A stretch of 64,000 nt of DNA from Thermoleophilia bacterium. GTDB taxonomy: Bacteria > Actinomycetota > Thermoleophilia > RBG-16-64-13. Shown here piece after piece: positions 1-9,666 of this stretch; the first letter of the stretch is position 1, and every line of letters starts with the position of its first letter. The notes beneath the pieces are model-generated. The model was not told the origin of the DNA. It did no database searches and saw only the letters and a program-made list of their open reading frames with translations. Where the stretch lies: NCBI GenBank assembly GCA_027493445.1, contig JAOSKU010000001.1:3306822-3370821 (forward strand). The letters run 5' to 3'. The position numbers and the translations under genes were made by a program.

Positions 1-1
1 T

Positions 2-928
2 GCGGACGCCTACAAGACGCTCAAGACCAACCAGGGGATCGCCAAAGACAAGCCGGTCCCCGCGATCGTCTTTCGGCCAACCTCGGTCAACTTCGACAAG
101 CGCACCTATTCGCTCAAGGGCGATAGGCTCTCGCTGTTCACCCTGGCGGGCCGCATCAAGGTTCCCTTTGCTTCCGGCAAGCACCAGCGCGATCTGTTGG
201 CGTGCGGCGCCACCAAGGAAGCGCGCCTCGTCCTCCGTAAGGGTGTCTGGTATTTCAACCTGGTCCTCGATCTGCCTGATGCCTCGCCCGCCTCTGGCAG
301 TGGCGTGCTCGGCGTGGACGTTGGAGAAAACAATCTCGCCGCCACCAGCACTGGCAAGATCTGGGGCGGCGGAAACCTCCGCCACCAGCGGGATATCCAC
401 CTTGCCCATCGCCGACGCCTTCAGGCCAATGGTAGCCGCGCCGCTAAGCGCAAGCTCAAGGCTATCTCCGGGCGCGAGGAACGGCGTGTCCGCCACGTCA
501 ACCACGAGACCAGCAAAGCCATCGTCCAAGAGGCGCTTCGCGTCGGTGCAAGCGAAATCCGCCTGGAAGACCTGACCGACATCCGGGCCAACATCAAGGC
601 CGGAAAGCGGGTTAGGACAAGGCTGCACCGTTGGGCCTTCCGGCAGTTGCAGGACTTTGTCTCCTACAAGGCCGAAGCGGGCGGGCTGCGCGTGGTCTTC
701 GTGGAACCGGCCTACACGAGCCAGACGTGTTCGGCTTGCGGGGCGATCGGAAACCGGGAGCGGCATCGCTTCTCCTGTGCGTGCGGAACACGGCTGCACG
801 CGGACGTGAATGCGTCCAAGAACATTGCCGGGTTTGCCAAGCCTATCGGTTCGGCAAGGGCTGTTGTAAACCAGCCTAAATTCGCGCATCAGGTCCGTCC
901 TGTTGCAGTGGAAAGCTCTGCCCGTTAG
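2..928 (+). CDS. tnpB: IS200/IS605-type TnpB RNA-guided nuclease/transposase accessory protein, 5' end outside window
   Basis: Frame open from the window edge; RuvC-like motifs GVDVGENN, LEDL, ADVNASKNIA and C-terminal zinc finger CSACG...CACG. Confidence 0.9.
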   Translation, partial: ADAYKTLKTNQGIAKDKPVPAIVFRPTSVNFDKRTYSLKGDRLSLFTLAGRIKVPFASGKHQRDLLACGATKEARLVLRKGVWYFNLVLDLPDASPASGSGVLGVDVGENNLAATSTGKIWGGGNLRHQRDIHLAHRRRLQANGSRAAKRKLKAISGREERRVRHVNHETSKAIVQEALRVGASEIRLEDLTDIRANIKAGKRVRTRLHRWAFRQLQDFVSYKAEAGGLRVVFVEPAYTSQTCSACGAIGNRERHRFSCACGTRLHADVNASKNIAGFAKPIGSARAVVNQPKFAHQVRPVAVESSAR

Positions 929-948
929 GGCGGGGTTGTTTACGGGAT
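911..948 (+). other. Candidate IS605-type right end / omega-RNA 3' hairpin overlapping the tnpB stop
   Basis: GCTCTGCCCGTTAGGGCGGGGTTGTTTAC hairpin spanning the stop codon. Confidence 0.5.
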
Positions 949-1031
949 CAGGCGACAAACGTTCAACCTTCGTCCAGACGCTGACGATACACTGACACGA
1001 ATACCGAATCTTACCGGACGATAGGGGAGTT

Positions 1032-2588
1032 TTGAAGGAAGCCGCACCCCGCGAGCCCCCGCCGAGGACCAGTCCCGTGCCGCCCGCGAGTCCCGCGCCG
1101 CCCGAAAGCGGCCGCCCGTCGCACGCGCATCGAGGCGCCATGGAGTTCTTCTGGGGGACCCTGGCGCCGTTCACGGTGCTGGTGGCCTTCGGCATGGCCG
1201 TGCTGGTCTTCGTCCTCGGGGTCTGGAATCTGCAAGGTGACGCCGGGGACATCGCTCGGGTAGCAGCGCTGGTGGTGGGCGCCGGTCTGCTGTTGAACCT
1301 CCCCGTGCAGTACTACCTGGTGAAGTCCCGCCTGCACCGGCCCATCGAGCGTCTTGCTGCCGAGCTCCAAGGCCGGGCTCCCTGGCGGGCCGAGGGCGAT
1401 GTGCTGCTGAACTCCCTGCGCCGGGCCACCGAGCAGGTCCGGGACAGGTACGCCGCGAGTCGGCTGGAGCTCGAGCGTGCCCAGGAGATCACGGATGAGC
1501 TGCGGGAGCGGGCGGCCGCGCACGCGGCCGCCGACCGGTTGGCGGCCCGGCTGGCCGAATCTCTGAGGACGGCCGAGCCAGTGGCCCAGTTCGGGCCTGA
1601 GGTGGCGACCCTCATCCGGGAGTTCTGGCCGGCCGACCACGTGCTGCTGCTGTACCGGGACGACTCCCAGGCCGACCTCGAGATCCTCTACCACGCGGCC
1701 GGCGGTACTCCGGTGGAGGAGAGCGCGGCATCCGAAGAGGGACCGCGCTACCGGAAGACCTCGCTCCCTCCACCGGTCAAGGGGGCCCTGCGCCGGGGCT
1801 TCTACGCCGAGTCGGGCCTGCCCTTCAGCCAGGACCCGGCTTTCCCGGAGGCCCGCAGCTTCATCGCCATGGCCCTTGACCACCGGGGGCCGGGTGCGGG
1901 CGTCCTGCTGCTGGCCTCGTCGACCCTGGTGCCTCCGCCGCCCGAGATCCTGCGCCGGGCACAACCACTCATCAGCCTGGGCTTCAGCCGGGCGATGTAC
2001 CTGCGCGAGCTGGGCGACGCCGCCATCCGCGATGGGCTGACCGGGGCCTACACCTACGACCATTTCCTGTTGACGTTGCGACACGAGATGGCCCGCAGCA
2101 ACCGCTACTCGCGCCCCGTATCGTGCCTCATCCTCGACATCGACAACCTGCGCCGCATAAACGACCGGTATGACGCCCGCGGGGGCGACCAGGTGATCGC
2201 GGAGGTGGCGCAGCTGGCCCGAAACCTCATCCGCTCCTCCGACATCCTGGCCCGCATCAGCGGTGGTCGCCTGGCCCTGCTCCTGCCCGAGACTAACGCC
2301 GAGGCCGCTTTGACCGTGGCCGATCGGGTGCGGGCGAAGATCGAGGAGCATCCCTTCATAGTCCAGCGAGGAGTGGTGGAGCGCGTCACAGCCTCGCTGG
2401 GCATCGGCGTACATCCCCCGCATGGTGTCACCGCTCTCGCGCTGGTCGACGCCGCCCACCAGGCGTTGCAGGAAGCCAAGGCGCGCGGCCGGAATCAGGT
2501 GGCCATCAGGGGGGAAGTCCCCGATCAGGAGGGGGAGGCCCCGCCGGACGGCGAGTCGTCGTCGGAGTCGCGGGATACGGGCTCTTGA
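1032..2588 (+). CDS. Membrane-anchored GGDEF-family protein with degenerate active-site motif
   Basis: N-terminal hydrophobic segments; RDGLTGAYTYDHF and ILDIDNLRRINDRYDARGGDQV; signature reads RISGGRLALLLPE instead of GG(D/E)EF. Confidence 0.85.
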   Translation: MKEAAPREPPPRTSPVPPASPAPPESGRPSHAHRGAMEFFWGTLAPFTVLVAFGMAVLVFVLGVWNLQGDAGDIARVAALVVGAGLLLNLPVQYYLVKSRLHRPIERLAAELQGRAPWRAEGDVLLNSLRRATEQVRDRYAASRLELERAQEITDELRERAAAHAAADRLAARLAESLRTAEPVAQFGPEVATLIREFWPADHVLLLYRDDSQADLEILYHAAGGTPVEESAASEEGPRYRKTSLPPPVKGALRRGFYAESGLPFSQDPAFPEARSFIAMALDHRGPGAGVLLLASSTLVPPPPEILRRAQPLISLGFSRAMYLRELGDAAIRDGLTGAYTYDHFLLTLRHEMARSNRYSRPVSCLILDIDNLRRINDRYDARGGDQVIAEVAQLARNLIRSSDILARISGGRLALLLPETNAEAALTVADRVRAKIEEHPFIVQRGVVERVTASLGIGVHPPHGVTALALVDAAHQALQEAKARGRNQVAIRGEVPDQEGEAPPDGESSSESRDTGS

Positions 2589-3330
2589 GCGGGAAGAGCA
2601 CACCCATTACCGACGTTCACGGCCACTCGTTCTGGTATGCGCTCACGGATGAGATCCAGCGTTGCCTGATGGCCATCGACCAGCAAGCCGGCGGAAGAAT
2701 CTGCTCCTCCGCTTCAGGTATCACTCCCGACGTTCAGCGTCGCTATCTGCTGAGCCGCCTCATGGACGAGGCGATCGCTTCGAGCCAGATCGAGGGAGCG
2801 GCCACCACCCGGAGAGTGGCCAAGGAGATGCTCCGTACGGGCAGACCTCCCCAGACTCGGGGCGAGCGCATGATTCTGAACAACTTTCGAACCGTGAGCA
2901 GGATAGGCGACCTGGGCGATAAGCCCCTGACCACGAGTGTTCTACTCGAACTCCAGGCGTCGCTGACCGAGGGAACGCTCGCCGACCCCGGCGAAGTGGG
3001 GAGATTGCGGACTCCGATTGACGATGACGACATCATTGTGGGCGACGGCTTGAAGACGCCGACATCACATACTTCTCGACTTTCAATCTGCACTGCGTGG
3101 AGAAAGCTCTTGAGGAGTTTTGGTCCTACGTGGAGCAGAAAGCTGAGGAGGACCAGCAACTCCAACATAAACTGGCGCTGGGCGCCGAACTCAACCATCG
3201 TCAAAGGGCGGTGTTAGGTCGGGCACTCAAAGATGCGGGCAGCCGTTTCACGGTCAAATCGCACCAGACTTCCCACAGCATCGCATACGGAACCGCACGG
3301 AGCGACCTCTTGGACCTGGCGGAACGAGGA
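2585..3330 (+). pseudogene. Fic family protein, internal deletion removing the catalytic core
   Basis: N-terminal MDEAIASSQIEGAATT...LNNFRTV and C-terminal DADITYFSTFNLHCVEKALEEFW...[46 protein letters not shown]; no HPFxxGNGR motif; frame changes at ~3050. Confidence 0.8.
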
Positions 3331-3361
3331 AGAGGGCTCCCGGCTGGGAGCCCTCTTCTGC
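3330..3361. terminator. Rho-independent-type hairpin between fic remnant and por operon
   Basis: AGAGGGCTCCCGGCTGGGAGCCCTCT. Confidence 0.7.
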
Positions 3362-3458
3362 ACGCGCGCCCCGGTGGCCTGTGCGAGCCGAGGGGGCGCC
3401 ACCGCCATGCGATGGGCGGTCCTATGCGGTGTCCTCCGCCACGGCCGTAGCCGGCGGG

Positions 3459-4422
3459 CTACGCCTCGGTCTGGCCGCCTCCCAAGGTGGTCAGCTCTTG
3501 CAGGCGCTCCCACTCGCGGTCCACGTAGGCCTGCATCTCGTATATGAGGTGCTCGTTCTCGGGCGCGAACAGGTGCTTGAAGCGTCCCTGCAGCTTCATC
3601 CAGTCGCGCACCGGGATCTTGCGCTTCTTGGGGTCGTAGCTCAGGGTGTAGCGCCCGTCGACCACCTCGTAGAGGGGCCAGTAGCAGGACTGCACCATCA
3701 TCTTGGCCAGGGCCATGCTGTCCTTGTCGGCTGAGCGCCAGCCCCGCGGGCAGGGCGAGAGCACGTTCAGGAAGGCGGGCCCCTCGGTCTCGAAGGCGGT
3801 CTCGGCTTTGGCGATCAGGTCGCGGAAGTTGTGGGGCGAGGCCTGGGCCACGTAGGGGATGTCGTGGGCCACGGCAATGGCCGTCAGGTTCTTGCGGTTC
3901 TGGGTCTTGCCCGGGCTGACCTTGCCGTTGGGGCTGGTGGTGGTCCAGGCGCCTCGGGGCGTGGCCGCCGAGCGCTGGAAGCCGGTGTTCATGTAGGCGC
4001 CGTTGTCGTAGCAGACGATCACGATGTCGTGCCAGCGCTCCAGGGCTCCGGAGATGGCCTGCAGACCGATGTCGTAGGAGCCGCCGTCGCCGGCGATGGA
4101 CAGGAACTTGTAGGGCTTGTCGCTCTGGATCTTGCCCTGGCGGCTCAGGCTCTTGTAGGCGGCCTCCCACTCCGCTGATCGTAGCGGCGGCATTCTCGAA
4201 GGCGCTGTGGATGAACGAGTCCTTCCAGGCGGTGTAGGGGTAGATGGTGGTGGAGACCTCCAGGCAGCCGGTGGCGTTCGAGACCACCACCGGGTGGTCC
4301 TTGGCCCCCATCAGCACCTGGCGCACCACCACCCCGGCGCCGCAGCCGGCGCACAGGCGGTGACCCCCGGCCAGACGGTCGGCACGGGTGATGTACTCCT
4401 TGGGGGAAAGCTTCGTCGCCAC
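3459..4422 (-). CDS. porB: 2-oxoacid:ferredoxin oxidoreductase beta subunit (TPP-binding), frameshifted
   Basis: [45 protein letters not shown]; halves in two frames joined at a CCC run (4166-4168). Confidence 0.88.
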
Positions 4423-4423
4423 G

Positions 4424-5629
4424 TCATTCCCCCTTCATGTTGAGGTAGATGCGGTAGTAGGGTAGGTCGGCGCCACCGGCCGCCGCCTCCAGGGTGCGGA
4501 AGGCGTCCTCGATGTTCTGCGGGAAGAGGTCGCGCCCGCCCAGGCCGTAGACGAAGTTCACCGTCTTAGCCTGCACGTCCCGCTGGTAGAGGGCGGCCAG
4601 GACCTCCAGGTACAGCGGCCCGCCTTGGGCCCCGTAGGAGTCGGCCCGATCCATGATGCCCACGGCCTTGACGCCGGAGAGCACGCGGGCGAGCTCCTCG
4701 GTGGGGAAGGGGCGGAAGGTGCGGATCTTGACGATGCCCGCCTTGATCCCCTCCTCGCGCAGCTGCTTCATGACCGAGCGGGCCGTGCCGGCGGCCGAGC
4801 CGATGACCACCAGGGCCACCTCGGCGTCCTCCATGCCGTAGGTCATCAGGTGATGGTACCGGCGGCCGGTGAGCTCCGCGAAGCGGTCGTAGGTCTCTTG
4901 GATGACCGGCAGCGCCGCCTCCATGGCCCGGTTCTGAGCGATCTTGTGCTCGAAGTACCAGCCGTGCAGGCCGTCGAAGGGGCCCACGGTGATCGGGTCG
5001 TTGGGCTGCAGCAGGTGCTTGTAGGGCGGGGCCTCGCCCACGAAAGCCTGCACCTGGCCATCGGAGAGGGGCACCAGCGGCCCGATGGCGCCCGAGATGA
5101 TGAACCCGTCGTACATGTTCATCAGGGGCAGGCGCACGGCGGCGTGCTCGGCGATGGGGAAGGACATGACGGTGGCGTCGTAGGCCTCCTGGGCGTCCTC
5201 GTTGTAGATCTGCAGCCAGCCGGTGTCCCGGCCGCCCATGGAGTCGGAGTGGTCGCAGTGGATGTTGATGGGTCCCGAGAGGGCCCGGTTCACCGTGGTC
5301 ATGACGAGGGGCAGGCGCATGGAGGCGGCCACGAACAGCACCTCCCACATGAGGGCGAAGCCGGCCGAACTGGTGGCCGTCATGGTGCGGGCCCCGGCGG
5401 CGGCCGAGCCGATACAGGCGCTCATGGCCGAGTGCTCCGACTCGGCGGTGACGAACTCGGCCCTGACCGCGCCGTCGGCCACGTACTGACTGAAGGTCTG
5501 CACCACGTCGGTCTGCGGCGTGATGGGGTAGGCAGCCACCACGTCGGGGTCGATCTGCTTCATGGCCAGCGCGACCGCCTGGTTGCCGGTGACGGCCCGA
5601 ACCTTGGCTGTGGTGGTGATGGCGCTCAT
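4424..5629 (-). CDS. porA: 2-oxoacid:ferredoxin oxidoreductase alpha subunit
   Basis: [42 protein letters not shown] at 5629. Confidence 0.93.
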   Translation of the reverse strand: MSAITTTAKVRAVTGNQAVALAMKQIDPDVVAAYPITPQTDVVQTFSQYVADGAVRAEFVTAESEHSAMSACIGSAAAGARTMTATSSAGFALMWEVLFVAASMRLPLVMTTVNRALSGPINIHCDHSDSMGGRDTGWLQIYNEDAQEAYDATVMSFPIAEHAAVRLPLMNMYDGFIISGAIGPLVPLSDGQVQAFVGEAPPYKHLLQPNDPITVGPFDGLHGWYFEHKIAQNRAMEAALPVIQETYDRFAELTGRRYHHLMTYGMEDAEVALVVIGSAAGTARSVMKQLREEGIKAGIVKIRTFRPFPTEELARVLSGVKAVGIMDRADSYGAQGGPLYLEVLAALYQRDVQAKTVNFVYGLGGRDLFPQNIEDAFRTLEAAAGGADLPYYRIYLNMKGE

Positions 5630-5946
5630 TCGCTCTTCCCCCGGAACTCGCTCTCCGGATGCATGGTGATGGCGTCGACCGGGCACTCCACCGCGCAGAT
5701 GCCGCAGCCCTTGCAGTGGTCGTAGTCGAAGTCGACCACCTTCTGCCCTTCGGCGATCACCGAGGCGTCGGGACAGAAGAAATAGCAGAAAAGGCACTGG
5801 GTGCAGGTCTCGTCGTCGCGCAACGGCCGCTCGGTGCGCCAGCCCCCGGTCTTGTAGTACTTGGCGTTGCCCGCCTCAGGGATGAGGGCGCCGGGCTCGT
5901 GCCTATCGGGGCCCCAGTTCTTGATGTCGCTGATGTCCCACTTCAT
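5626..5946 (-). CDS. porD: 2-oxoacid:ferredoxin oxidoreductase delta (2x[4Fe-4S] ferredoxin) subunit
   Basis: CTQCLFCYFFCPD and CKGCGICAVECPVDAI. Confidence 0.93.
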   Translation of the reverse strand: MKWDISDIKNWGPDRHEPGALIPEAGNAKYYKTGGWRTERPLRDDETCTQCLFCYFFCPDASVIAEGQKVVDFDYDHCKGCGICAVECPVDAITMHPESEFRGKSE

Positions 5947-6515
5947 TCCCGCACCTCGTTGTACGCGCGACGCACGGCCTCCACGTTGCCCTCGACCACC
6001 TTTTCCGAGAACTTCTTGCCGAAGCTGGCCCGCAGGTGCTCCTCGACCTCGTCGAGGGTGAAGAGACCGGTGGCCTTGGCGATGGCGCCGATCATGGGGG
6101 TGTTGGGGATGCGCCTGCCGATGGTCTGGCCGGCGATCTCGGTGGCGGGCACAGTGAGCACGCGCCGGGTGCCGAAGTCGACCTGCGCCTTGAGGTCGGC
6201 GGGAGATTGGTCGGTGTTCACGATCACGACGGCGTCGTCGGGCGCCCCATCGGTGACGTCGATGGCGCCGAGCAGGGTGGCGTCGAGCACCAGCACCACG
6301 TTCGGGCTCTCGATGGGCGAGTAGATCTGGATGGGCTCGTCGCTGATGCGGGTGAAGGCCACGATGGGCGCCCCCGACCGTTCCGGGCCGTACTCAGGAA
6401 AGGCCTGGAAATGCTTGCCGCGCTCCACGGCCAGCTCCGCAACCATCTTGGCGGCCGTCACCGCGCCCTGTCCCCCGCGCGCGTGCCACCGGACCTCTGT
6501 GAGTCTCGCGCTCAA
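5943..6515 (-). CDS. porG: 2-oxoacid:ferredoxin oxidoreductase gamma subunit (start approximate)
   Basis: EVRWHARGGQGAVTAAKMVAELA...PEYGPERSGAPI. Confidence 0.9.
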   Translation of the reverse strand: MSARLTEVRWHARGGQGAVTAAKMVAELAVERGKHFQAFPEYGPERSGAPIVAFTRISDEPIQIYSPIESPNVVLVLDATLLGAIDVTDGAPDDAVVIVNTDQSPADLKAQVDFGTRRVLTVPATEIAGQTIGRRIPNTPMIGAIAKATGLFTLDEVEEHLRASFGKKFSEKVVEGNVEAVRRAYNEVRE

Positions 6516-6933
6516 ATCGCACCACTCCTTCTCGAAACCACCAGGACCTTCCGGAAGGTTCGAACGCGATCCGCCCTGGGAGTGCGGCCACCGGATGCAG
6601 GACTCGAAAGCTCCGCTTGGTGACTCGGAATTCGGGATCCCCCCGAGGTGCACGGACCGCGGAAAGGTATCGGCCGCCGCGTGAACGACCGTACAAACCG
6701 ACCGCTGCAGGGGCGGATTCTAGCATGGGGGGAAGTGCGCAGCAAGTGGGGCTCACCGACATGTTCGCTTTTAAAAACAACTTTAAATTCTTCATTTAAG
6801 GATGGGATGTTGTCTTGGCTCTCGAGCTGTTCCCCTGAGCCGACCGCCGAGACCGCAGGCGCGGAAGTCCCCCGCCGGTGACGGCGCCGCGCCTCCCGGA
6901 TATGATGACGGTGCACCCGAGAAGGAGCGTCGT

Positions 6934-9666
6934 GTGATCAGCCCCCGTGTCGTCGATGACTTGGAAGCCGTGGTGGGCCCCGCCAACGTGCTGACCAGGA
7001 CGGCCGACCTGCAGACCTACGAGTACGATGCCTACCTGGAGACCCGGCTGCCCGACGCGGTGGTTTTCGTGCACAGCACCGAGCAGGTGTCGGCCGTGGT
7101 GCGGGTGGCCTCCCGGGAGGGCATCCCTTTTGTGGCCCGGGGGCGGGGCACCAACCTGAGCGGCGGGGTGCTGGCCGCCTGCGGGGGCATCGTCATCGAG
7201 ATGGCCCGCATGGACCGGGTGCTCGAGATCGACGTGCCGAACCAGCGCATGGTGGTCGAGCCGGGCATTTACAACCTGGAGGCATCGCAGGCCGTCGACC
7301 ACCTCGATTACTACTACGCTCCCGATCCGGCCAGCAGCAAGGCCTGCTCGCTGGGGGGCAACGTGGGCGAGAACGCCGGGGGGCCCCACTGCTTCAAGTA
7401 CGGGGTCACCACCAACCACGTGCTCGGCCTGGAGGTGGTGCTGCCCGATGGCGAGGTGGCCTGGTTCGGGGGCAAGGCTCTGGATATGCCTGGCTACGAC
7501 CTGACCGGGGTCTTCGTGGGCAGCGAGGGCACCCTGGGCATCTGCACCAAGATCGTGCTGCGCATCCTGCGCAAGCCCGAGGCCGTGACGACGCTGCTCG
7601 CCGTGTACGACACCATCGACGACGCCAGCGACACCGTTTCGGCCATCGTGGCCGCCGGCATGGTGCCGGCTACTCTGGAGATGATGGACGGCGCGGTGAT
7701 CCAGGCCGTGGAGGACTCCATGGCTGCCGGCTTCCCCCGCGATGCGGCCGCCGTGCTGCTGCTCGAGCTCGACGGCCTGCTTGACGGCCTGGAGGAGATG
7801 GCCGGCGAGATCGCCGCCCTCTGCCGGGCCAACCATGCGCGCGAGGTGCGGGTGGCCGCGAGCGAGGCCGAGCGGGAGGCCCTCTGGAAGGGCCGCCGAG
7901 GAGCTTTCGGGGCGGTGGCCCGGCTGGCGCCGAACTACCTGGTGGCCGACGGCACCGTGCCTCGCAGCCGCCTGCCCGAGACCGTGCGCCGTATGTACGA
8001 GATCGGCCGGCGCTACGACCTGCGGGTGGCCAGCGTATTCCATGCTGGCGACGGCAACCTGCATCCGCTGATCCTATTCGACAGCCGTGACGCCGAGCAG
8101 ACCGGGCGGGTGATGGAGGCGAGCATGGCCATTCTCCAGGTCTGCGCCGACATGGGGGGTACGGTGAGCGGAGAGCACGGGGTGGGCCTGGAGAAGGCCG
8201 AGGCCATGAAGATGGTCTTCGGCGAGGACGACCTGCGCGCCCAGGAGTGGGTCAAGGAGGCCTTCGATCCCGGCGATCTCAGCAACCCGGGCAAGATCTT
8301 TCCGGGCCGGACGGCGGGGAAGGCTGAGCTCCGTGCCCCGCTGGCGGCCGCCCTGCTCGCCGAGACAGTGGACGCTCTGACCGCGGCCGGGGGCTCCGCT
8401 GCTCTGAACCTCGACCCACCGGTGACGGTGGCCGGTGTGCGGCCCGCCGTGCGCGTGCGCCCGGCGGGCCCCGAAGCCCTGGGGGCCGTGTTGGCCGCCG
8501 CCTCGGCGGCCGGCCTGGCTGTAGCTCCGTGCGGGGGCGGTACCAAGCTGGAGCTGGGTAACCCACCCGCGCGCCTCGATCTGCTGCTGGACACCACAGC
8601 TCTCGACACGGTCACCGAGTACGACCCTGAGAACCTGACCGTGGCCGCCCAGGCCGGGGTGCGGGTGGCCGATCTGGCCGCCCGGGTAGCCGCCGACGGC
8701 CTGCTTGTGCCCCTCGACCCGGCGCGGCCCGGCGAGGCCACCGTAGGCGGGGTGCTGGCCTGCGCGGACCATGGGCCCAAACGGCTGCTGCACGGAGGCC
8801 TGCGCGACGTGGTGCTGGGGGTGCGGGTGGCTCTGGCCGGCGGTACCCCGGTCGAGTTCGGGGGCCGCACCATCAAGAACGTCTCCGGTTACGACGTGAG
8901 CAAGCTCTTCATCGGTTCGCTGGGCACCCTGGGGGTGGTCACCGAGGTGACCTTCCGTCTGCTGCCCCGCCCCCCGCGTGAAGCCCTCCTGGTGCGGACC
9001 CTGCCCTCACTTGGGGCGGCCGCTCGGGTGGTGGCCGCCGTGCTGGACTCGGTGCTGGGGCCGGCCGCCCTCGAGGTCGTTTCGCCGGCGGCCGCCGGGC
9101 TGCTCCCCGCGGTGGCGCTCGGCGAGGGCTACCTGTTCCTTGCCGGCCTCGAGGGTCATCCCGCGGCCGTCGACCGCCAGGTTCGCGACATCGTCGCCCT
9201 GTGCACCCGGGAGGCTGCCGGCGGCGCGGCCGAGGTGGTCGAGCGTCCCAGCTCCTTCTGGGAGGAGTACGGCGGCCTGCGCCGGACCGCCATCGCCGCC
9301 GGCTTCACGGTGGCGGCCCGGGTGAGCGTGCCGCTCTCGCGGGTCTGGGCGTTCGCCGAGAAGGCCGAGGACCGCGCTGCGGCCCTCGGCCTCGACCTGG
9401 CCTTCGCGGTCGCCGCCGGCACCGGTCAGCTGCATCTCTTCCTGTCGGGGGAGGCCGCGCAGGCCACCGAGCTGCTCACCGCCCTGCGGGCCACGGCCGA
9501 AGCCGAAGGCGGCAGCCTGGTGCTGCTCGATGGCCATGCAGCCCTGGGGGGCGCCTTCGAGACCTGGGGCTCGGTGCGGACCGACTTCCCGGTCATGCGC
9601 GCCCTGAAAGCGAAGTTCGACCCCGGGGGCATGCTCAACCCCGGCCGTTTCGTGGGGGGCCTGTGA
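6934..9666 (+). CDS. Fusion of GlcD-type and GlcE-type FAD-linked oxidase subunits
   Basis: GTG at 6934 with GAAGGAG upstream; GRGTNLSGG...GGNVGENAGGPHC...GEHGVG (GlcD) followed by second FAD domain CGGGTKLELG...GGRTIKNVSGYDVSKL (GlcE). Confidence 0.88.
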   Translation: MISPRVVDDLEAVVGPANVLTRTADLQTYEYDAYLETRLPDAVVFVHSTEQVSAVVRVASREGIPFVARGRGTNLSGGVLAACGGIVIEMARMDRVLEIDVPNQRMVVEPGIYNLEASQAVDHLDYYYAPDPASSKACSLGGNVGENAGGPHCFKYGVTTNHVLGLEVVLPDGEVAWFGGKALDMPGYDLTGVFVGSEGTLGICTKIVLRILRKPEAVTTLLAVYDTIDDASDTVSAIVAAGMVPATLEMMDGAVIQAVEDSMAAGFPRDAAAVLLLELDGLLDGLEEMAGEIAALCRANHAREVRVAASEAEREALWKGRRGAFGAVARLAPNYLVADGTVPRSRLPETVRRMYEIGRRYDLRVASVFHAGDGNLHPLILFDSRDAEQTGRVMEASMAILQVCADMGGTVSGEHGVGLEKAEAMKMVFGEDDLRAQEWVKEAFDPGDLSNPGKIFPGRTAGKAELRAPLAAALLAETVDALTAAGGSAALNLDPPVTVAGVRPAVRVRPAGPEALGAVLAAASAAGLAVAPCGGGTKLELGNPPARLDLLLDTTALDTVTEYDPENLTVAAQAGVRVADLAARVAADGLLVPLDPARPGEATVGGVLACADHGPKRLLHGGLRDVVLGVRVALAGGTPVEFGGRTIKNVSGYDVSKLFIGSLGTLGVVTEVTFRLLPRPPREALLVRTLPSLGAAARVVAAVLDSVLGPAALEVVSPAAAGLLPAVALGEGYLFLAGLEGHPAAVDRQVRDIVALCTREAAGGAAEVVERPSSFWEEYGGLRRTAIAAGFTVAARVSVPLSRVWAFAEKAEDRAAALGLDLAFAVAAGTGQLHLFLSGEAAQATELLTALRATAEAEGGSLVLLDGHAALGGAFETWGSVRTDFPVMRALKAKFDPGGMLNPGRFVGGL

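Noticed and set aside
1011-2603. 530-aa ORF antisense to the GGDEF gene
   Set aside because: Low-complexity Arg/Gly/Pro-rich shadow ORF expected opposite a GC-rich gene; the + strand has clear domain motifs.
3214-4422. 402-aa ORF as the real porB product
   Set aside because: After ~80 residues it turns into out-of-frame Arg/Pro-rich sequence; conserved POR beta sequence continues in the neighbouring frame.
4625-5725. 366-aa + strand ORF over porA
   Set aside because: Antisense shadow; the minus strand encodes an obvious POR alpha subunit.
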